Shown piece after piece: positions 36,778 to 45,184 of a stretch of 64,000 nucleotides of DNA. Under the pieces are notes generated by a model. It ran no database searches and was not told the DNA's origin. It saw only the letters and a program-made list of their open reading frames with translations. The DNA is from Robiginitomaculum antarcticum DSM 21748 (GTDB lineage Bacteria; Pseudomonadota; Alphaproteobacteria; Caulobacterales; Maricaulaceae), in contig NZ_KB823011.1 in assembly GCF_000365025.1 (NCBI RefSeq), positions 1,198,621-1,262,620 of the forward strand. The letters are read 5' to 3'. How positions within the stretch are numbered: position 1 is the first letter of the stretch; every line of letters starts with the position of its first letter. Position numbers and translations under genes: made by a program.

Positions 36778-37527
36778 CTAACCCAAATCCCCCTGCACCG
36801 CCTGCCAGAGCGTCAGCAGGGATAGCGCCGCCGTATCGGCGCGCAATATCCTCGGTCCGAGCGACACCGGCGTCACGAAATCACAGTCCCGCAATCTAGC
36901 GCGCTCGGCATCGGTAAACCCGCCTTCGGGGCCGATTAAGATGGCGGCGGGGGCGGGGCAGTTCGGAAGCGCCTCAAGCGCGGGCTTTGCTTCCCATTCT
37001 GTGTTCGAGGAGGCCTCGTCCGCAAAGATCAGCGCCCGTTTTGGATCCCACTCATCGAGTAATTTACCGAGCGAGACTGTATCGACGAGCGCCGGAATAT
37101 CCAGCCGCTCTGTCTGCTCCGCGGCCTCGATCAGGGTCAGCTCCAGCTTTTCCAGTCCCATTTTAGGAAATTGCACACGCTCTGTCAGAACTGGCTGAAG
37201 CCGCGCTGCGCCCAACTCGGCGGCTTTCTCTGCGATGAAGGCATTACGCGCTTTGCGCACCGGCGCGAAGCACAGCCAGATATCGGGCGGCGTGGTTTGC
37301 GGGCGGCTTTGCAGTCCGATTTTGAGCTGCGCGGCTTTGCGGTTAACGTCGGTTATTTCCGCCAGCCATTCGCCGTCACGCCCGTTAAACACGCGCAGGC
37401 TGTCCCCAACAGATTTGCGCATCACGCTCGACAGATAATGACTTTGCGCGCGGTCAAGCAACAGTCCCGCGCCTGCGGTCAAATCCGCGTCCACATAAAG
37501 GCGCGGCAGGGTGTAATTTTCGCGCAT
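36778..37527 (-). CDS. rsmE: 16S rRNA (uracil-1498-N3) methyltransferase
   Basis: 249 residues. A small N-terminal PUA-like barrel (about 1-70) precedes the SPOUT methyltransferase with the SAM-knot motifs ILIGPEGGFTDAE and LGPRILRADTAALSLL. The family methylates N3 of U1498 in the small-subunit rRNA. It lies three bases downstream of ggt on the same strand. Confidence 0.95.
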   Translation of the reverse strand: MRENYTLPRLYVDADLTAGAGLLLDRAQSHYLSSVMRKSVGDSLRVFNGRDGEWLAEITDVNRKAAQLKIGLQSRPQTTPPDIWLCFAPVRKARNAFIAEKAAELGAARLQPVLTERVQFPKMGLEKLELTLIEAAEQTERLDIPALVDTVSLGKLLDEWDPKRALIFADEASSNTEWEAKPALEALPNCPAPAAILIGPEGGFTDAERARLRDCDFVTPVSLGPRILRADTAALSLLTLWQAVQGDLG

Positions 37528-37529
37528 CG

Positions 37530-39320
37530 TTATTTCGGATTAAGATCGGTTTGCGCGTCTAAATCAGATAATGTCCACGCTACGCCTTCGCGGCGCGGAT
37601 CGGCGCCGCCCTGTAGCGTGCCGTCCGCATTTTTGCGGATAATGTGGATGCCGGACGCTTCGCCCTGGCTGCGCTGAATGTCGTGACCCATAATCTCCAG
37701 CGCGCTTAAGGTCGCCTCGTCCATACGGTTTTCTTCAATCCGTACGCTCTCGCCTCTAGCGATAACATTGGGCAAATTAGCGGCCTCCTGCGGGGTCATG
37801 TCCCAATCCAGCAGGGCGACCATGGTTTTGGCCGTATAGGCGATAATCGAATTGCCGCCCGGCGAGCCTGTGGCAATATAAAAATCGCCGCCGTCTTTGT
37901 TCAAAATAATGGTCGGCGCCATAGAGCTGCGCGGGCGCTTGCCAGGCTGGACGCGATTAGCGACTTTGCGGCCCTGCTCATCGACGGAGACAAAGGAGAA
38001 ATCGGTCAGCTGGTTATTGAGGATCATGCCCGCCGCCATACGCTGGCTGCCAAACCCGCCCTCGACTGTTGTCGTCATCGACACGACATTGCCATAGCTG
38101 TCGAGAATAGAAAAATGCGATGTTCCGGGACTGTCCGGCGTCGCGTCTTTGCCGGCCTGCTCTGCGCCCGGCGGGCGGCCCGCCTCCACCTTAGCCATAA
38201 CGGCGTCGTCTTGGATTTTAGCCGCGCGGAGCGCCAGATAATTCGTGTTCAGCATGCCGGCGATCGGCACCTGAACAAAGCGGTCATCGCCGACATAGTG
38301 GTCCCGGTCGGCATAGGCGAGGCGCGAGGCTTCGATAAATCTGTGCCAGCCTTGAACGTCATCACGGCTTTCGCGCATATCAAAATTAGACAGCAGCCCC
38401 ATGACCGCCTGCGTCGCCACGCCGCCGGAGCTGGGCGGCTGCGCCCCGCAAATCCTATAGGCGCGGTAATCACTGCATAGCGCGGCGCGGCGCACGGGTG
38501 TATAGGCGGCGAAATCCGCTTCGGTTAGCCCGCCCGGGCGCGGCTCGTCACGCGTGGCGGCAATGATAGCGCGGGCAATGTCGCCCTCATACAGCGCGCG
38601 GTAATCGGCTGAGATAGCGCGCAATGTGGCGGCGTAGGGCGCATTGGTGCGGCGCTCTCCGTCTTGCAGCGGCGTCTCGCCGTCGCCGGGGTAGAAATAA
38701 TCGCGCGCCGCTTTTTGGTCATTGAGCAGGCCATAGCGCGTCGAGCGCGCCAGCGATCCGGCCATGCGCGGGGAGACGATGAACCCCTCATCGGCCAATG
38801 TGATGGCATCCTTAAAGGCGCGCGCCCAGGGCAAGCGGCCATGATCGTCATGCGCCATAGCGAGCATAGCCACCGCGCCCGGCACGCCCGTCGATTTACC
38901 CGACGCAATGCCCTGCACATAGGGCAGGCGGTTGCCATCTGCGTCTAAAAACAGGCCCTCATCCGCCGCCATAGGCGCGGTTTCGCGGCCATCATACATA
39001 GTCACGGATTTGTCGGCAGCATTATAAAACATCAGAAATGCGCCGCCGCCTATGCCGCTGCTTTGTGGCTCCACCAGACCCAGCACGCTTTGCACGGCAA
39101 TGGCGGCGTCCACCGCTGTGCCGCCCTCTTCAAGCACGCGAAGCCCTGCGCTAACCGCGCGCGGATCGGCGGCGGCGACCATGACGCTGTCAGGATTGAC
39201 AACGCGGCTCTCCTTAGGCGCTGTTGTGTCGACATCGTGCGGGGCGGGCGCGCAGGCGGTCAGGCCCATAGAAAAGAGGGCGGTCAGGCTAACGCTAAGA
39301 AGCGCGGATTTCAGGGTCAT
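37530..39320 (-). CDS. ggt: Gamma-glutamyltransferase, lipoprotein type
   Basis: 596 residues from the ATG at 39320. The signal MTLKSALLSVSLTALFSMGL is followed by a TAC lipobox. The autocleavage and catalytic threonine is Thr400 in PGTSHFSILD, followed by VSMTTTVEGGFGS. The glutamate-binding RETAP lies in the large subunit. The enzyme cleaves gamma-glutamyl bonds such as glutathione in the periplasm. The frame beginning at 39398 is rejected as it adds 26 residues before the signal. Confidence 0.95.
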   Translation of the reverse strand: MTLKSALLSVSLTALFSMGLTACAPAPHDVDTTAPKESRVVNPDSVMVAAADPRAVSAGLRVLEEGGTAVDAAIAVQSVLGLVEPQSSGIGGGAFLMFYNAADKSVTMYDGRETAPMAADEGLFLDADGNRLPYVQGIASGKSTGVPGAVAMLAMAHDDHGRLPWARAFKDAITLADEGFIVSPRMAGSLARSTRYGLLNDQKAARDYFYPGDGETPLQDGERRTNAPYAATLRAISADYRALYEGDIARAIIAATRDEPRPGGLTEADFAAYTPVRRAALCSDYRAYRICGAQPPSSGGVATQAVMGLLSNFDMRESRDDVQGWHRFIEASRLAYADRDHYVGDDRFVQVPIAGMLNTNYLALRAAKIQDDAVMAKVEAGRPPGAEQAGKDATPDSPGTSHFSILDSYGNVVSMTTTVEGGFGSQRMAAGMILNNQLTDFSFVSVDEQGRKVANRVQPGKRPRSSMAPTIILNKDGGDFYIATGSPGGNSIIAYTAKTMVALLDWDMTPQEAANLPNVIARGESVRIEENRMDEATLSALEIMGHDIQRSQGEASGIHIIRKNADGTLQGGADPRREGVAWTLSDLDAQTDLNPK

Positions 39321-39487
39321 ATATCTATCCTTATTTGCGCCAGAATAGCGCCGCCCGCGCTGTGAGGGAAGGGTAAAGTCGGGCGGTATGACGGTCAAAT
39401 ATAGGCGTAGATATATCCGCGTGACGCGCCCGATATACCGTGCATAAGGCGCGCGGGCTGTGCTAGCATGCCCTATTGGAGATATAT

Positions 39488-40393
39488 ATGAAACTTGCCC
39501 TATTGTGCCGTAACGCGAAACTTTATTCCCATACCCGTCTGGTGGAGGCGGCGCAGGCGCGCGGTCACACCATGGATGTGATCGACCATTTGCGCTGCCT
39601 GATAGATGTCGCCTCGGGAGAGCCGAAGGTCGTCTATAAAGGCCAGGAGCTCCCGCATTATGACGCGGTCATTCCGCGTATCGGCGCGTCAGTGACATTT
39701 TACGGTACGGCGGTTTTGCGCCAGTTCGAAGTTATGGGCGCTTATCCGGTTAACGAGTCCGTCGCCATTACCCGTTCGCGCGATAAGCTGCGCAGCCTGC
39801 AGCTGCTAAGCAAGCGCGGCATCGGTCTTCCGCGCACCATGTTTGCACATAAAACCAATCATCCGCGCGAAATCATCGAGCGGCTGGGCGGCGCGCCTGT
39901 CGTGATTAAATTGATCGAAGGCACGCAGGGGATCGGCGTCATGCTCAGCGATACCGACCGCGCGGCCGAGAGTATTATCGAAGCCTTTGGCGGGGTCGGC
40001 AGCAATATTTTAGTGCAGGAATTTATCAAAGAAGCGGGCGGCGAAGATGTGCGCTGCCTCGTCATTGGCGGCAAGGTCGTTGCGGCCATGCTGCGCAAAG
40101 GCGAAGAGGGCGAGTTTCGCTCCAATCTGCATCGCGGCGGCTCGGCCAAATCCATTAAAATCTCGCCCAAAGAGCGCGAGACAGCCACCGCTGCGGCCAA
40201 GGCCATGGGCCTGAATGTCTGCGGCGTCGATCTGCTGCGTTCCTCGCGCGGCCCTGTCGTGATGGAAGTCAATTCCTCGCCCGGATTGGAAGGCATTGAG
40301 AAAGCCACCGGCATTGATGTGGCCACAAAAATCATTCAATTTATCGAAAAAAATGCCGCGCCCAATAAAACCAAGACCAAAGGCAAAGGCTAG
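39488..40393 (+). CDS. rimK: RimK-family ATP-grasp glutamate ligase
   Basis: 301 residues. The RimK N-terminal domain ([20 protein letters not shown]) is followed by an ATP-grasp with [36 protein letters not shown] and the metal-binding [14 protein letters not shown]. RimK adds glutamates to the C-terminus of ribosomal protein S6 or related substrates. The start MKLALL at 39488 follows GGAGA. It is seven bases from the next gene, with which it forms a pair. Confidence 0.93.
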   Translation: MKLALLCRNAKLYSHTRLVEAAQARGHTMDVIDHLRCLIDVASGEPKVVYKGQELPHYDAVIPRIGASVTFYGTAVLRQFEVMGAYPVNESVAITRSRDKLRSLQLLSKRGIGLPRTMFAHKTNHPREIIERLGGAPVVIKLIEGTQGIGVMLSDTDRAAESIIEAFGGVGSNILVQEFIKEAGGEDVRCLVIGGKVVAAMLRKGEEGEFRSNLHRGGSAKSIKISPKERETATAAAKAMGLNVCGVDLLRSSRGPVVMEVNSSPGLEGIEKATGIDVATKIIQFIEKNAAPNKTKTKGKG

Positions 40394-40400
40394 GCCCGCA

Positions 40401-41438
40401 ATGTCAAAACCGTTTAAAATCGGCGATGCGGTAATCAAGCCGGGCACGCGCGACACCGTTATGATCCCGCTCAGCCGGCTCGCCGATCATACCGATATGA
40501 TGCTCAAAGCCATGGTCATTCACGGCAAAAAACCCGGCCCGACCATGTTCATCAGCGCCGCCATTCATGGCGACGAGATTATCGGCGTCGAGATTATCCG
40601 CCGTCTTGCGGGGATGAAAACCCTGTCGCGGATCAAGGGCACGCTCATCTTAATCCCGGTTGTCAATAATTACGGCTTTCTGGGCATGTCACGTTATCTG
40701 CCGGACAGACGCGATCTAAACCGGGTGTTTCCGGGGGTCGAGTCCGGCTCTCCGGCCTCACAGCTGGCCTATACCTTTATGAAAGAGATCGTGTCCAAAT
40801 GCGAATTTGGCCTCGATCTGCATTCCGGCGCGATCCACCGTGAAAACCTGCCGCAGATCCGGGCTAATCTCGCCAATCCGGTGGTCAAAGATATGGCTGT
40901 CGCCTTCGGCGCGTCGATCATGCTTAACTCCAATTTACGCGACGGCTCATTGCGCGAAGCCGCCAAGACCGTGGGCTGTAACATGCTACTGTATGAGTCC
41001 GGCGAAGCGCTTCGCTTTGACGAAACGGCGGTGCGCATCGGCGTTAAAGGCGCGCTGGGCGTGATGCGCTATATCGGCATGCTGCCCAAATTAAAACCGT
41101 CAAGCCGCAGGGTCACCCCCGTCCAGCCCGTCTCCAGCCATTGGGTGCGCGCCCCCATTAGCGGCCTGATGCGCGCCGCGCACGGCCTCGGTGATGTGGT
41201 TGAAAAAGGCGCGGTGATTGCCAGCATTTCCGGCCCGCTGGGCGAGGTCGAGGCCAATGTGCTGGCCCGCTATTCGGGCGTTATTATCGGACGCACCAAC
41301 CTTCCCATTGTCAATCGCGGCGACGCCCTGTTCCATGTCGCCCGCGTCGATGACCTCGAAGACGCCGAAACCACAATCGAAACCCGCGTCCAAAACGCCG
41401 AAGTCGACCCGCTCTTTGACGGCATTGAGATTGTTTAG
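40401..41438 (+). CDS. Succinylglutamate desuccinylase/aspartoacylase-family zinc hydrolase
   Basis: 345 residues. The carboxypeptidase-like zinc site is visible: AAIHGDEIIG with His56 and Glu59, and LDLHSGAIHR with His141. A C-terminal barrel-like domain (about 260-330) resembles the lipoyl-like ends of the AstE/Aspa group. The family deacylates N-acylated amino acids, and some members trim glutamate chains. Being seven bases after rimK, it may remove or process the glutamate tail that RimK makes. That role is inference from context, not from motifs. Confidence 0.9.
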   Translation: MSKPFKIGDAVIKPGTRDTVMIPLSRLADHTDMMLKAMVIHGKKPGPTMFISAAIHGDEIIGVEIIRRLAGMKTLSRIKGTLILIPVVNNYGFLGMSRYLPDRRDLNRVFPGVESGSPASQLAYTFMKEIVSKCEFGLDLHSGAIHRENLPQIRANLANPVVKDMAVAFGASIMLNSNLRDGSLREAAKTVGCNMLLYESGEALRFDETAVRIGVKGALGVMRYIGMLPKLKPSSRRVTPVQPVSSHWVRAPISGLMRAAHGLGDVVEKGAVIASISGPLGEVEANVLARYSGVIIGRTNLPIVNRGDALFHVARVDDLEDAETTIETRVQNAEVDPLFDGIEIV

Positions 41439-41556
41439 GGGGGGGTAAACTCGAAGTTAGAGCTAAGATGCCTATATTTTATAAAAACACTGCGAAATTA
41501 GAGTAAAATTTTATTACAACTTTTGTAAGAAATGTATTTCATAAAATTGAGCGGTT

Positions 41557-42663
41557 TTATGTAGTATTGTCTACAACTATTGAAATATGGTTTTTTATAT
41601 TTTTATTGTTTAACTTAGGACTTGGATTGGAAGGAAGTCCAATAGTTACTAAATCAAAACATAATTCAATTAAGTCATTCTCTCCAACTTGTAATTCATT
41701 ACTTATTTTGGCCAAAGATATATTCTCTGAGCGTAAGTCATTTAAAACAAATTCTAACAATTTCGATTGCTCTTTCTGGTGATCATAAGGTTCTTTTTTT
41801 CTGTACCCTCGTTGGCTGAGTTGCTTAAATAAAGACCTATATTGCCACTCCGTAATTTGCTCTAAACTATGCATCCTTACGACGTAAGCCGCTAGAGAAA
41901 CTCCCCATTCCTGTTTTGCCTTGATCGAATTGTTAATATCTAAAAGTCGAGGTTTAGTTGGAATAACTCCATCTCTAGGCATTAGAAAAGCAGATGCAAA
42001 TTGATCAGCTTCTCTTTCTGTCTCTCTGCCAGAATAATTACCGTGTCTATGCAAAACTAAGTGAGCGAGCTCGTGTGCTGCATCAAATCTTCTTCTCGCG
42101 TTAGACTTTTTTGTGTTCAGAAAAACGAAAGGAGTTTCATTACGCCATGTGCAGAAAGCGTCTACCTCCAACATGTCCAAGGCCAATGAGAAAACTTTTA
42201 CGCCTTTAGACTCAAGTAGATGAATCATATTTGAAATAGGTTGATTGCCTTGACCCCATTCATTACGCAAAATTTGTGCGGCTTCAGTTGGGTCACTTAT
42301 ATCTCGCAAATCTGGAACATCGAAGACTGGTAAATTATAAGCTTGCTCTAACCAATTGGAAAAAGAGAACGCGATTGAACTTGTTGCTAAAGCCATGTCA
42401 CGCTTAGAGGCAGTAAGTTTCGAAATTGCTCTAAAACTAACTTGTTCCGGTTCAGGCATTTGACCTTTGAAGTTTGAAAAGAACTCCGGCGGCAAATTTA
42501 AAACTTCTGATAATTGAAGTAAGTTATCACCTAAAGGAGCTGCGGTTCCAGCCTCCCATGCGGATACAGAGCGTAGATCGACGCCAACGAGAGTCGCTAA
42601 TTCTGTTTTATTAACTCCTCGTCTTTTTCTTCCAATTTTCAAGTTTTCTGGATTAAATAGCAC
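41557..42663 (-). CDS. XRE HTH - ImmA/IrrE metallopeptidase fusion regulator
   Basis: 368 residues, GTG start directly after the stop of the upstream partner gene. An N-terminal helix-turn-helix lies at about 8-62 (NKTELATLVGVDLRSVSAWE). A peptidase M78 (ImmA/IrrE) domain carries the zinc motif HELAHLVLHRHG (His197, Glu198, His201) and a later EREADQFASAFLMP. Such fusions act as phage or mobile-element regulators, or as the antitoxin half of toxin-antitoxin pairs, cleaving or sensing a repressor. The gene is AT-rich unlike its surroundings and probably acquired. The C-terminal 100 residues have no recognised domain. Confidence 0.88.
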   Translation of the reverse strand: MLFNPENLKIGRKRRGVNKTELATLVGVDLRSVSAWEAGTAAPLGDNLLQLSEVLNLPPEFFSNFKGQMPEPEQVSFRAISKLTASKRDMALATSSIAFSFSNWLEQAYNLPVFDVPDLRDISDPTEAAQILRNEWGQGNQPISNMIHLLESKGVKVFSLALDMLEVDAFCTWRNETPFVFLNTKKSNARRRFDAAHELAHLVLHRHGNYSGRETEREADQFASAFLMPRDGVIPTKPRLLDINNSIKAKQEWGVSLAAYVVRMHSLEQITEWQYRSLFKQLSQRGYRKKEPYDHQKEQSKLLEFVLNDLRSENISLAKISNELQVGENDLIELCFDLVTIGLPSNPSPKLNNKNIKNHISIVVDNTT

Positions 42664-43329
42664 TTATACCGAACGTTTCTTGCGTGTAATACTTACGACC
42701 GATTCATTAGGTATTACAGCAGCCGAAGTAGGTGTGTGATCATCTATATTAACATCAGGCAGGATAATTCTTTCATGCCAATCCGCTATGTGCTTGTCGG
42801 CCGACAGCCCAAGTGGCAATGATAGCTCACCTTTAATTTTATTGCCCTCAACATAATACAATAGATACCAAGTGTGACGCCCATCGGAATTCATTGCAGT
42901 TTCAATTTCGTTTATTGGCGGCGGCGGAAGATCAAACATCAGCTGTGCATTGCAGTCCACAGCATTTACAGTTTGCGGGCCGCGAGAATAAGCTGTTTCT
43001 ACATTAAGTTCGCTATTGCCAACAGCTGAAGTTCCTTTCGCTATGTTTAGAGCTAAGTCTTGATTGTCATCAGAATAAACCGTCAGTTCAAAACTGCTTT
43101 CCTCTTCCCGCATCCAGCCTCTTGTACGTAGCAGCGTTCTTAGCATATATACGCCTTCACCTGCCGCAGAAATACCAATCATCCATGTTGGATGATCCAA
43201 GGTTAAACCTCTTTTATGAGAGACTATGTGTGCGAGTACATCAAGAAGAGGCTTAAGTTCGAGATTAAGTTGTTCCAACCGCTGCTCTACTAGTGCTGGG
43301 TCATCGACGATAATTGCTGTAGCTGTCAT
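42664..43329 (-). CDS. Partner of the XRE-ImmA gene, unknown family
   Basis: 221 residues, AT-leaning and without signal peptide or membrane helix. It starts with a coiled segment (VEQRLEQLNLELKPLLDVLA), has a mixed beta core (for example SSFELTVYSDDNQDLALNIA) and a proline-rich turn (LMFDLPPPPINEIE), and ends in the basic TRKKRSV. Its TAA abuts the GTG of the metallopeptidase gene, so they are translated together. A ribosome site (AGGAAG) lies inside the right arm of the perfect inverted repeat just upstream. It may be the toxin, effector or substrate of the pair. No motif decides this. Confidence 0.7.
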   Translation of the reverse strand: MTATAIIVDDPALVEQRLEQLNLELKPLLDVLAHIVSHKRGLTLDHPTWMIGISAAGEGVYMLRTLLRTRGWMREEESSFELTVYSDDNQDLALNIAKGTSAVGNSELNVETAYSRGPQTVNAVDCNAQLMFDLPPPPINEIETAMNSDGRHTWYLLYYVEGNKIKGELSLPLGLSADKHIADWHERIILPDVNIDDHTPTSAAVIPNESVVSITRKKRSV

Positions 43330-43332
43330 AAG

Positions 43333-43376
43333 TCTTCCTGTTTTTCTAACACATTTGTGGTTTAAAAACAGGAAGA
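43333..43376. repeat. Perfect 13-bp inverted repeat before the XRE-ImmA operon (candidate operator)
   Basis: TCTTCCTGTTTTT (43333-43345) and AAAAACAGGAAGA (43364-43376) are exact complements around an 18-base centre that contains CACATTTGTG. It overlaps the ribosome site of the gene starting at 43329. It could be an XRE binding site or an mRNA hairpin hiding the ribosome site. Confidence 0.65.
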
Positions 43377-43461
43377 GGTCAATAGATAATATTATTTTTT
43401 ACACTCCTTAGCGTGGGTAGGGATCCAGAGCGTTTGAATGCGGTACGTGAGGCTTTAGATT

Positions 43462-43484
43462 CCCGCCTCCGCTGGAATGAGCGG
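43462..43484. repeat. Short dispersed repeat, family 3, copy 1
   Basis: A 23-base unit containing GCTGGAATGAGCGG, 20 of 23 bases identical with the copy at 52137-52159. The rest of 43377-43600 has no recognised gene. Confidence 0.55.
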
Positions 43485-43600
43485 GAGGGGTGGGTGTTTC
43501 GCGACTATATCCTGCGAGTTCCGGCGCTGCGCGCGGCCTCAGCCGGGCCGCCGGAGCGGATGAGGCTTAGTTTTGCACTTAGACTTACACTCCCAACTCT

Positions 43601-43635
43601 CCGTCATCCTCGGGCCCAGACCCGAGGATCCATCT
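43601..43635 (+). repeat. Family-1 hairpin repeat, copy A
   Basis: Begins CCGTCATCC, has the stem CTCGGG / CCCGAG, and ends GGATCCATCT. The preceding 40 bases (from about 43560) also match the bases before copy C, so A and C belong to a longer direct repeat. Confidence 0.75.
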
Positions 43636-43716
43636 ATCGTCTCATAATTGACGGTTGCGTTTATTAGCTGCTCCTCTCGTTCTTCGCTTTTTAAACACAG
43701 TTGGTGTTGAGCAATA

Positions 43717-43747
43717 GACCCTCGGGTCAAAAGCCCGAGGGTGACGG
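43717..43747 (-). repeat. Family-1 hairpin repeat, copy B (inverted)
   Basis: On the minus strand it reads CCGTCACCCTCGGG followed by CTTTTGACCCGAGGGTC, the same element as copy A in the opposite direction, with the stem CCCTCGGG / CCCGAGGG. A and B enclose about 80 bases with no reading frame. Confidence 0.7.
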
Positions 43748-43815
43748 CGCAGGGGGGGGGGGCACCTGTTGGGCGGGTGAGGCTCAGTTTTGTACTTGAG
43801 CTTACACCCCCACCA

Positions 43816-43867
43816 CCGTCATCCGGTGCGCCGGTTCGACTCGGGCCCAGACCCGAGGATCCATCTC
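43816..43867 (+). repeat. Family-1 hairpin repeat, copy C, left boundary of the GIY-YIG cassette
   Basis: 52 bases starting CCGTCATCCGGTGCGCCGG. The first 22 bases are identical with the inverted copy at 44255-44305, as is the end GAGGATCCATCTC. The inner stem is CTCGGG / CCCGAG. Confidence 0.85.
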
Positions 43868-43926
43868 TCCTCACGCACCGTGCTTCGAGAGTATGATTCA
43901 AACGGACCGCGATAACCAAAACCGAT

Positions 43927-44241
43927 CTAGCTCCAATCCCCGTCATACATAAATTCTCCGGTGTCAGGGTTTATGGGATGCCACTGGGGGTTAGTCTTTT
44001 CGATAAGCTCAATTTTCCAGTCCCTATACCAGCGCTTCAGGCTTTTTTCGCGCTGAATGGCGTCGGTCATAATCTCATGCTCTTCATACCACACAAGGTA
44101 TCGGGCATTGGTGCGGGCCGTGAAGCTCTTCGGATTTGCGCGCGACCAATGCTCCCAATCACGCGAGGCCAAATCAGAGGTGACGCCGATATAAATTGTG
44201 CCGCGGCGCTTGGAGGCCATCATGTAAACACAGGGCTGCAT
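43927..44241 (-). CDS. Single-domain GIY-YIG nuclease inside an inverted-repeat cassette
   Basis: 104 residues. The GIY-YIG core is present as VYMMASKRRGTIYIGVTSDL, with the catalytic Arg in ASRDWEHW and a downstream Glu/Lys helix (AIQREKSLKRWYRDWKIELI). These small stand-alone YhbQ/UPF0213-like proteins are common and often multi-copy in alphaproteobacteria. Their substrates are mostly unknown. The gene is the only one between inverted repeat copies C and D, which makes the 490-base segment look like a unit. It may be a minimal mobile element or a resident gene that attracts repeats. Start by ATG, with a weak ribosome site. Confidence 0.88.
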   Translation of the reverse strand: MQPCVYMMASKRRGTIYIGVTSDLASRDWEHWSRANPKSFTARTNARYLVWYEEHEIMTDAIQREKSLKRWYRDWKIELIEKTNPQWHPINPDTGEFMYDGDWS

Positions 44242-44254
44242 GGCTCATTATTGC

Positions 44255-44305
44255 GAGATGGATCCTCTGGTCAAGCCAGAGTTGAACCGGCGCACCGGAT
44301 GACGG
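44255..44305 (-). repeat. Family-1 hairpin repeat, copy D, right boundary of the GIY-YIG cassette
   Basis: Inverted copy of C, 51 bases. The stem here is CTCTGG / CCAGAG in place of CTCGGG / CCCGAG, a compensatory G-C to T-A change that keeps pairing. Confidence 0.85.
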
Positions 44306-44830
44306 TTGAGGTGGGAATAAGGTTTCTCGAAGTCTCAAAGCCACACCTTTACCCTGACCTTCTCCCCATAAAACCTTTGCTAGACAATAATGTCGCTCGG
44401 ATATTCATCCTCGCGGCTTTGCGCATTAAGTATTTGATTCATTGGATCAAATATTTAATGCATCCCCGCCCCTCAAAACTCCCGTACTTTATAATTCTCT
44501 TTTGCGTCAGGGCCGGGTGTCGACGTTCGAAACTCGCAGGGGAGCGGTATTGGATTTGGGCGAGGTGAGGTTACGGCTCACATCAAACAGGTTTGGAGTG
44601 TGGCTCCGCCGGGGCCGCATATCTTAGCGCGAGCCCGCGCTCTGACAAGAGAGGGCCGTGAGATACCGACCGCGAAGCGTCTCTTTGCGAAACATATTCC
44701 CCTCGGTCTCCGGCAAGGAGATCGCTTCGCGGTAGAGCCCTATATTGCGGCGTCTCTCCGCCAGCCGGATAGACGCCGCCCTTTGTTGGCGCGCGGGGCT
44801 TCGTCCTGCGCCATATTTAAAGAGGTCTTT
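44306..44830. other. 525-base stretch without a convincing gene
   Basis: It holds the palindrome at 44423-44461, a perfect small hairpin AGCGCG / CGCGCT (44626-44641), and an 11-bp inverted repeat ACCGCGAAGCG / CGCTTCGCGGT (44669-44679 with 44723-44733). A frame open from 44600 into the next gene has unlikely composition and no ribosome site. A structured leader RNA is possible but not shown. Confidence 0.5.
44423..44461. repeat. Near-perfect 16-bp palindrome
   Basis: GCATTAAGTATTTGAT and ATCAAATATTTAATGC pair at 15 of 16 positions around a seven-base centre. It is AT-rich and has no T run, so it is unlike a terminator. It could be a protein binding site or the end of an element. Confidence 0.6.
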
Positions 44831-45184
44831 ATGACGCGACACCATAAATCATCAAAACACTCTGGCCCCTCACAGACGGTCTGTCCCGCTTGCGGGCGAT
44901 CTGCGCTGCCCCCCGCGCAGGAACTGGTCATGGTCAAGCTGCGCGCCGAGAAAGCGCGGCTGGCGCAGCTGGAGTCGCAGACCCGCGACTGGCCGCCCAA
45001 ATATCTGGCGTATGAAGATCTGCCGCCGCCCTCACCCGAAGACCGCCAGCGGTTTATCGGGCGCCTTTTAGAGTTGACGGACCGCATTGAAGCGGGCCGG
45101 CCCGTGCCGGATTATGCGGCCTATCCCGAGACGGGGTGGCCGCCCGCAGACGCCGGGGGCGCGGCAGAAGCGGAAACGCTATAA
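44831..45184 (+). CDS. Small protein with one CPxCG zinc-knuckle, unknown
   Basis: 117 residues from an ATG with AGAGG upstream. The N-terminus is basic, with a single knuckle TVCPACGRSALPP, a helix KLRAEKARLAQLESQTRDWP, and a proline-rich acidic tail (DLPPPSPEDRQRF, PDYAAYPETGWPP). Its end overlaps the convergent CheR-like gene by six bases. No family recognised. One knuckle would need to dimerise to bind zinc fully. Confidence 0.6.
   Translation: MTRHHKSSKHSGPSQTVCPACGRSALPPAQELVMVKLRAEKARLAQLESQTRDWPPKYLAYEDLPPPSPEDRQRFIGRLLELTDRIEAGRPVPDYAAYPETGWPPADAGGAAEAETL

Noticed and set aside
43601-44305. CRISPR array from the repeated units near 43.6-44.3 kb
   Set aside because: The units alternate in orientation, have unequal spacing and enclose a gene. 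No regular spacers or cas genes are present.
44600-44830. N-terminal extension of the zinc-knuckle gene or separate protein
   Set aside because: Low plausibility composition, no ribosome site, and several inverted repeats in the stretch.
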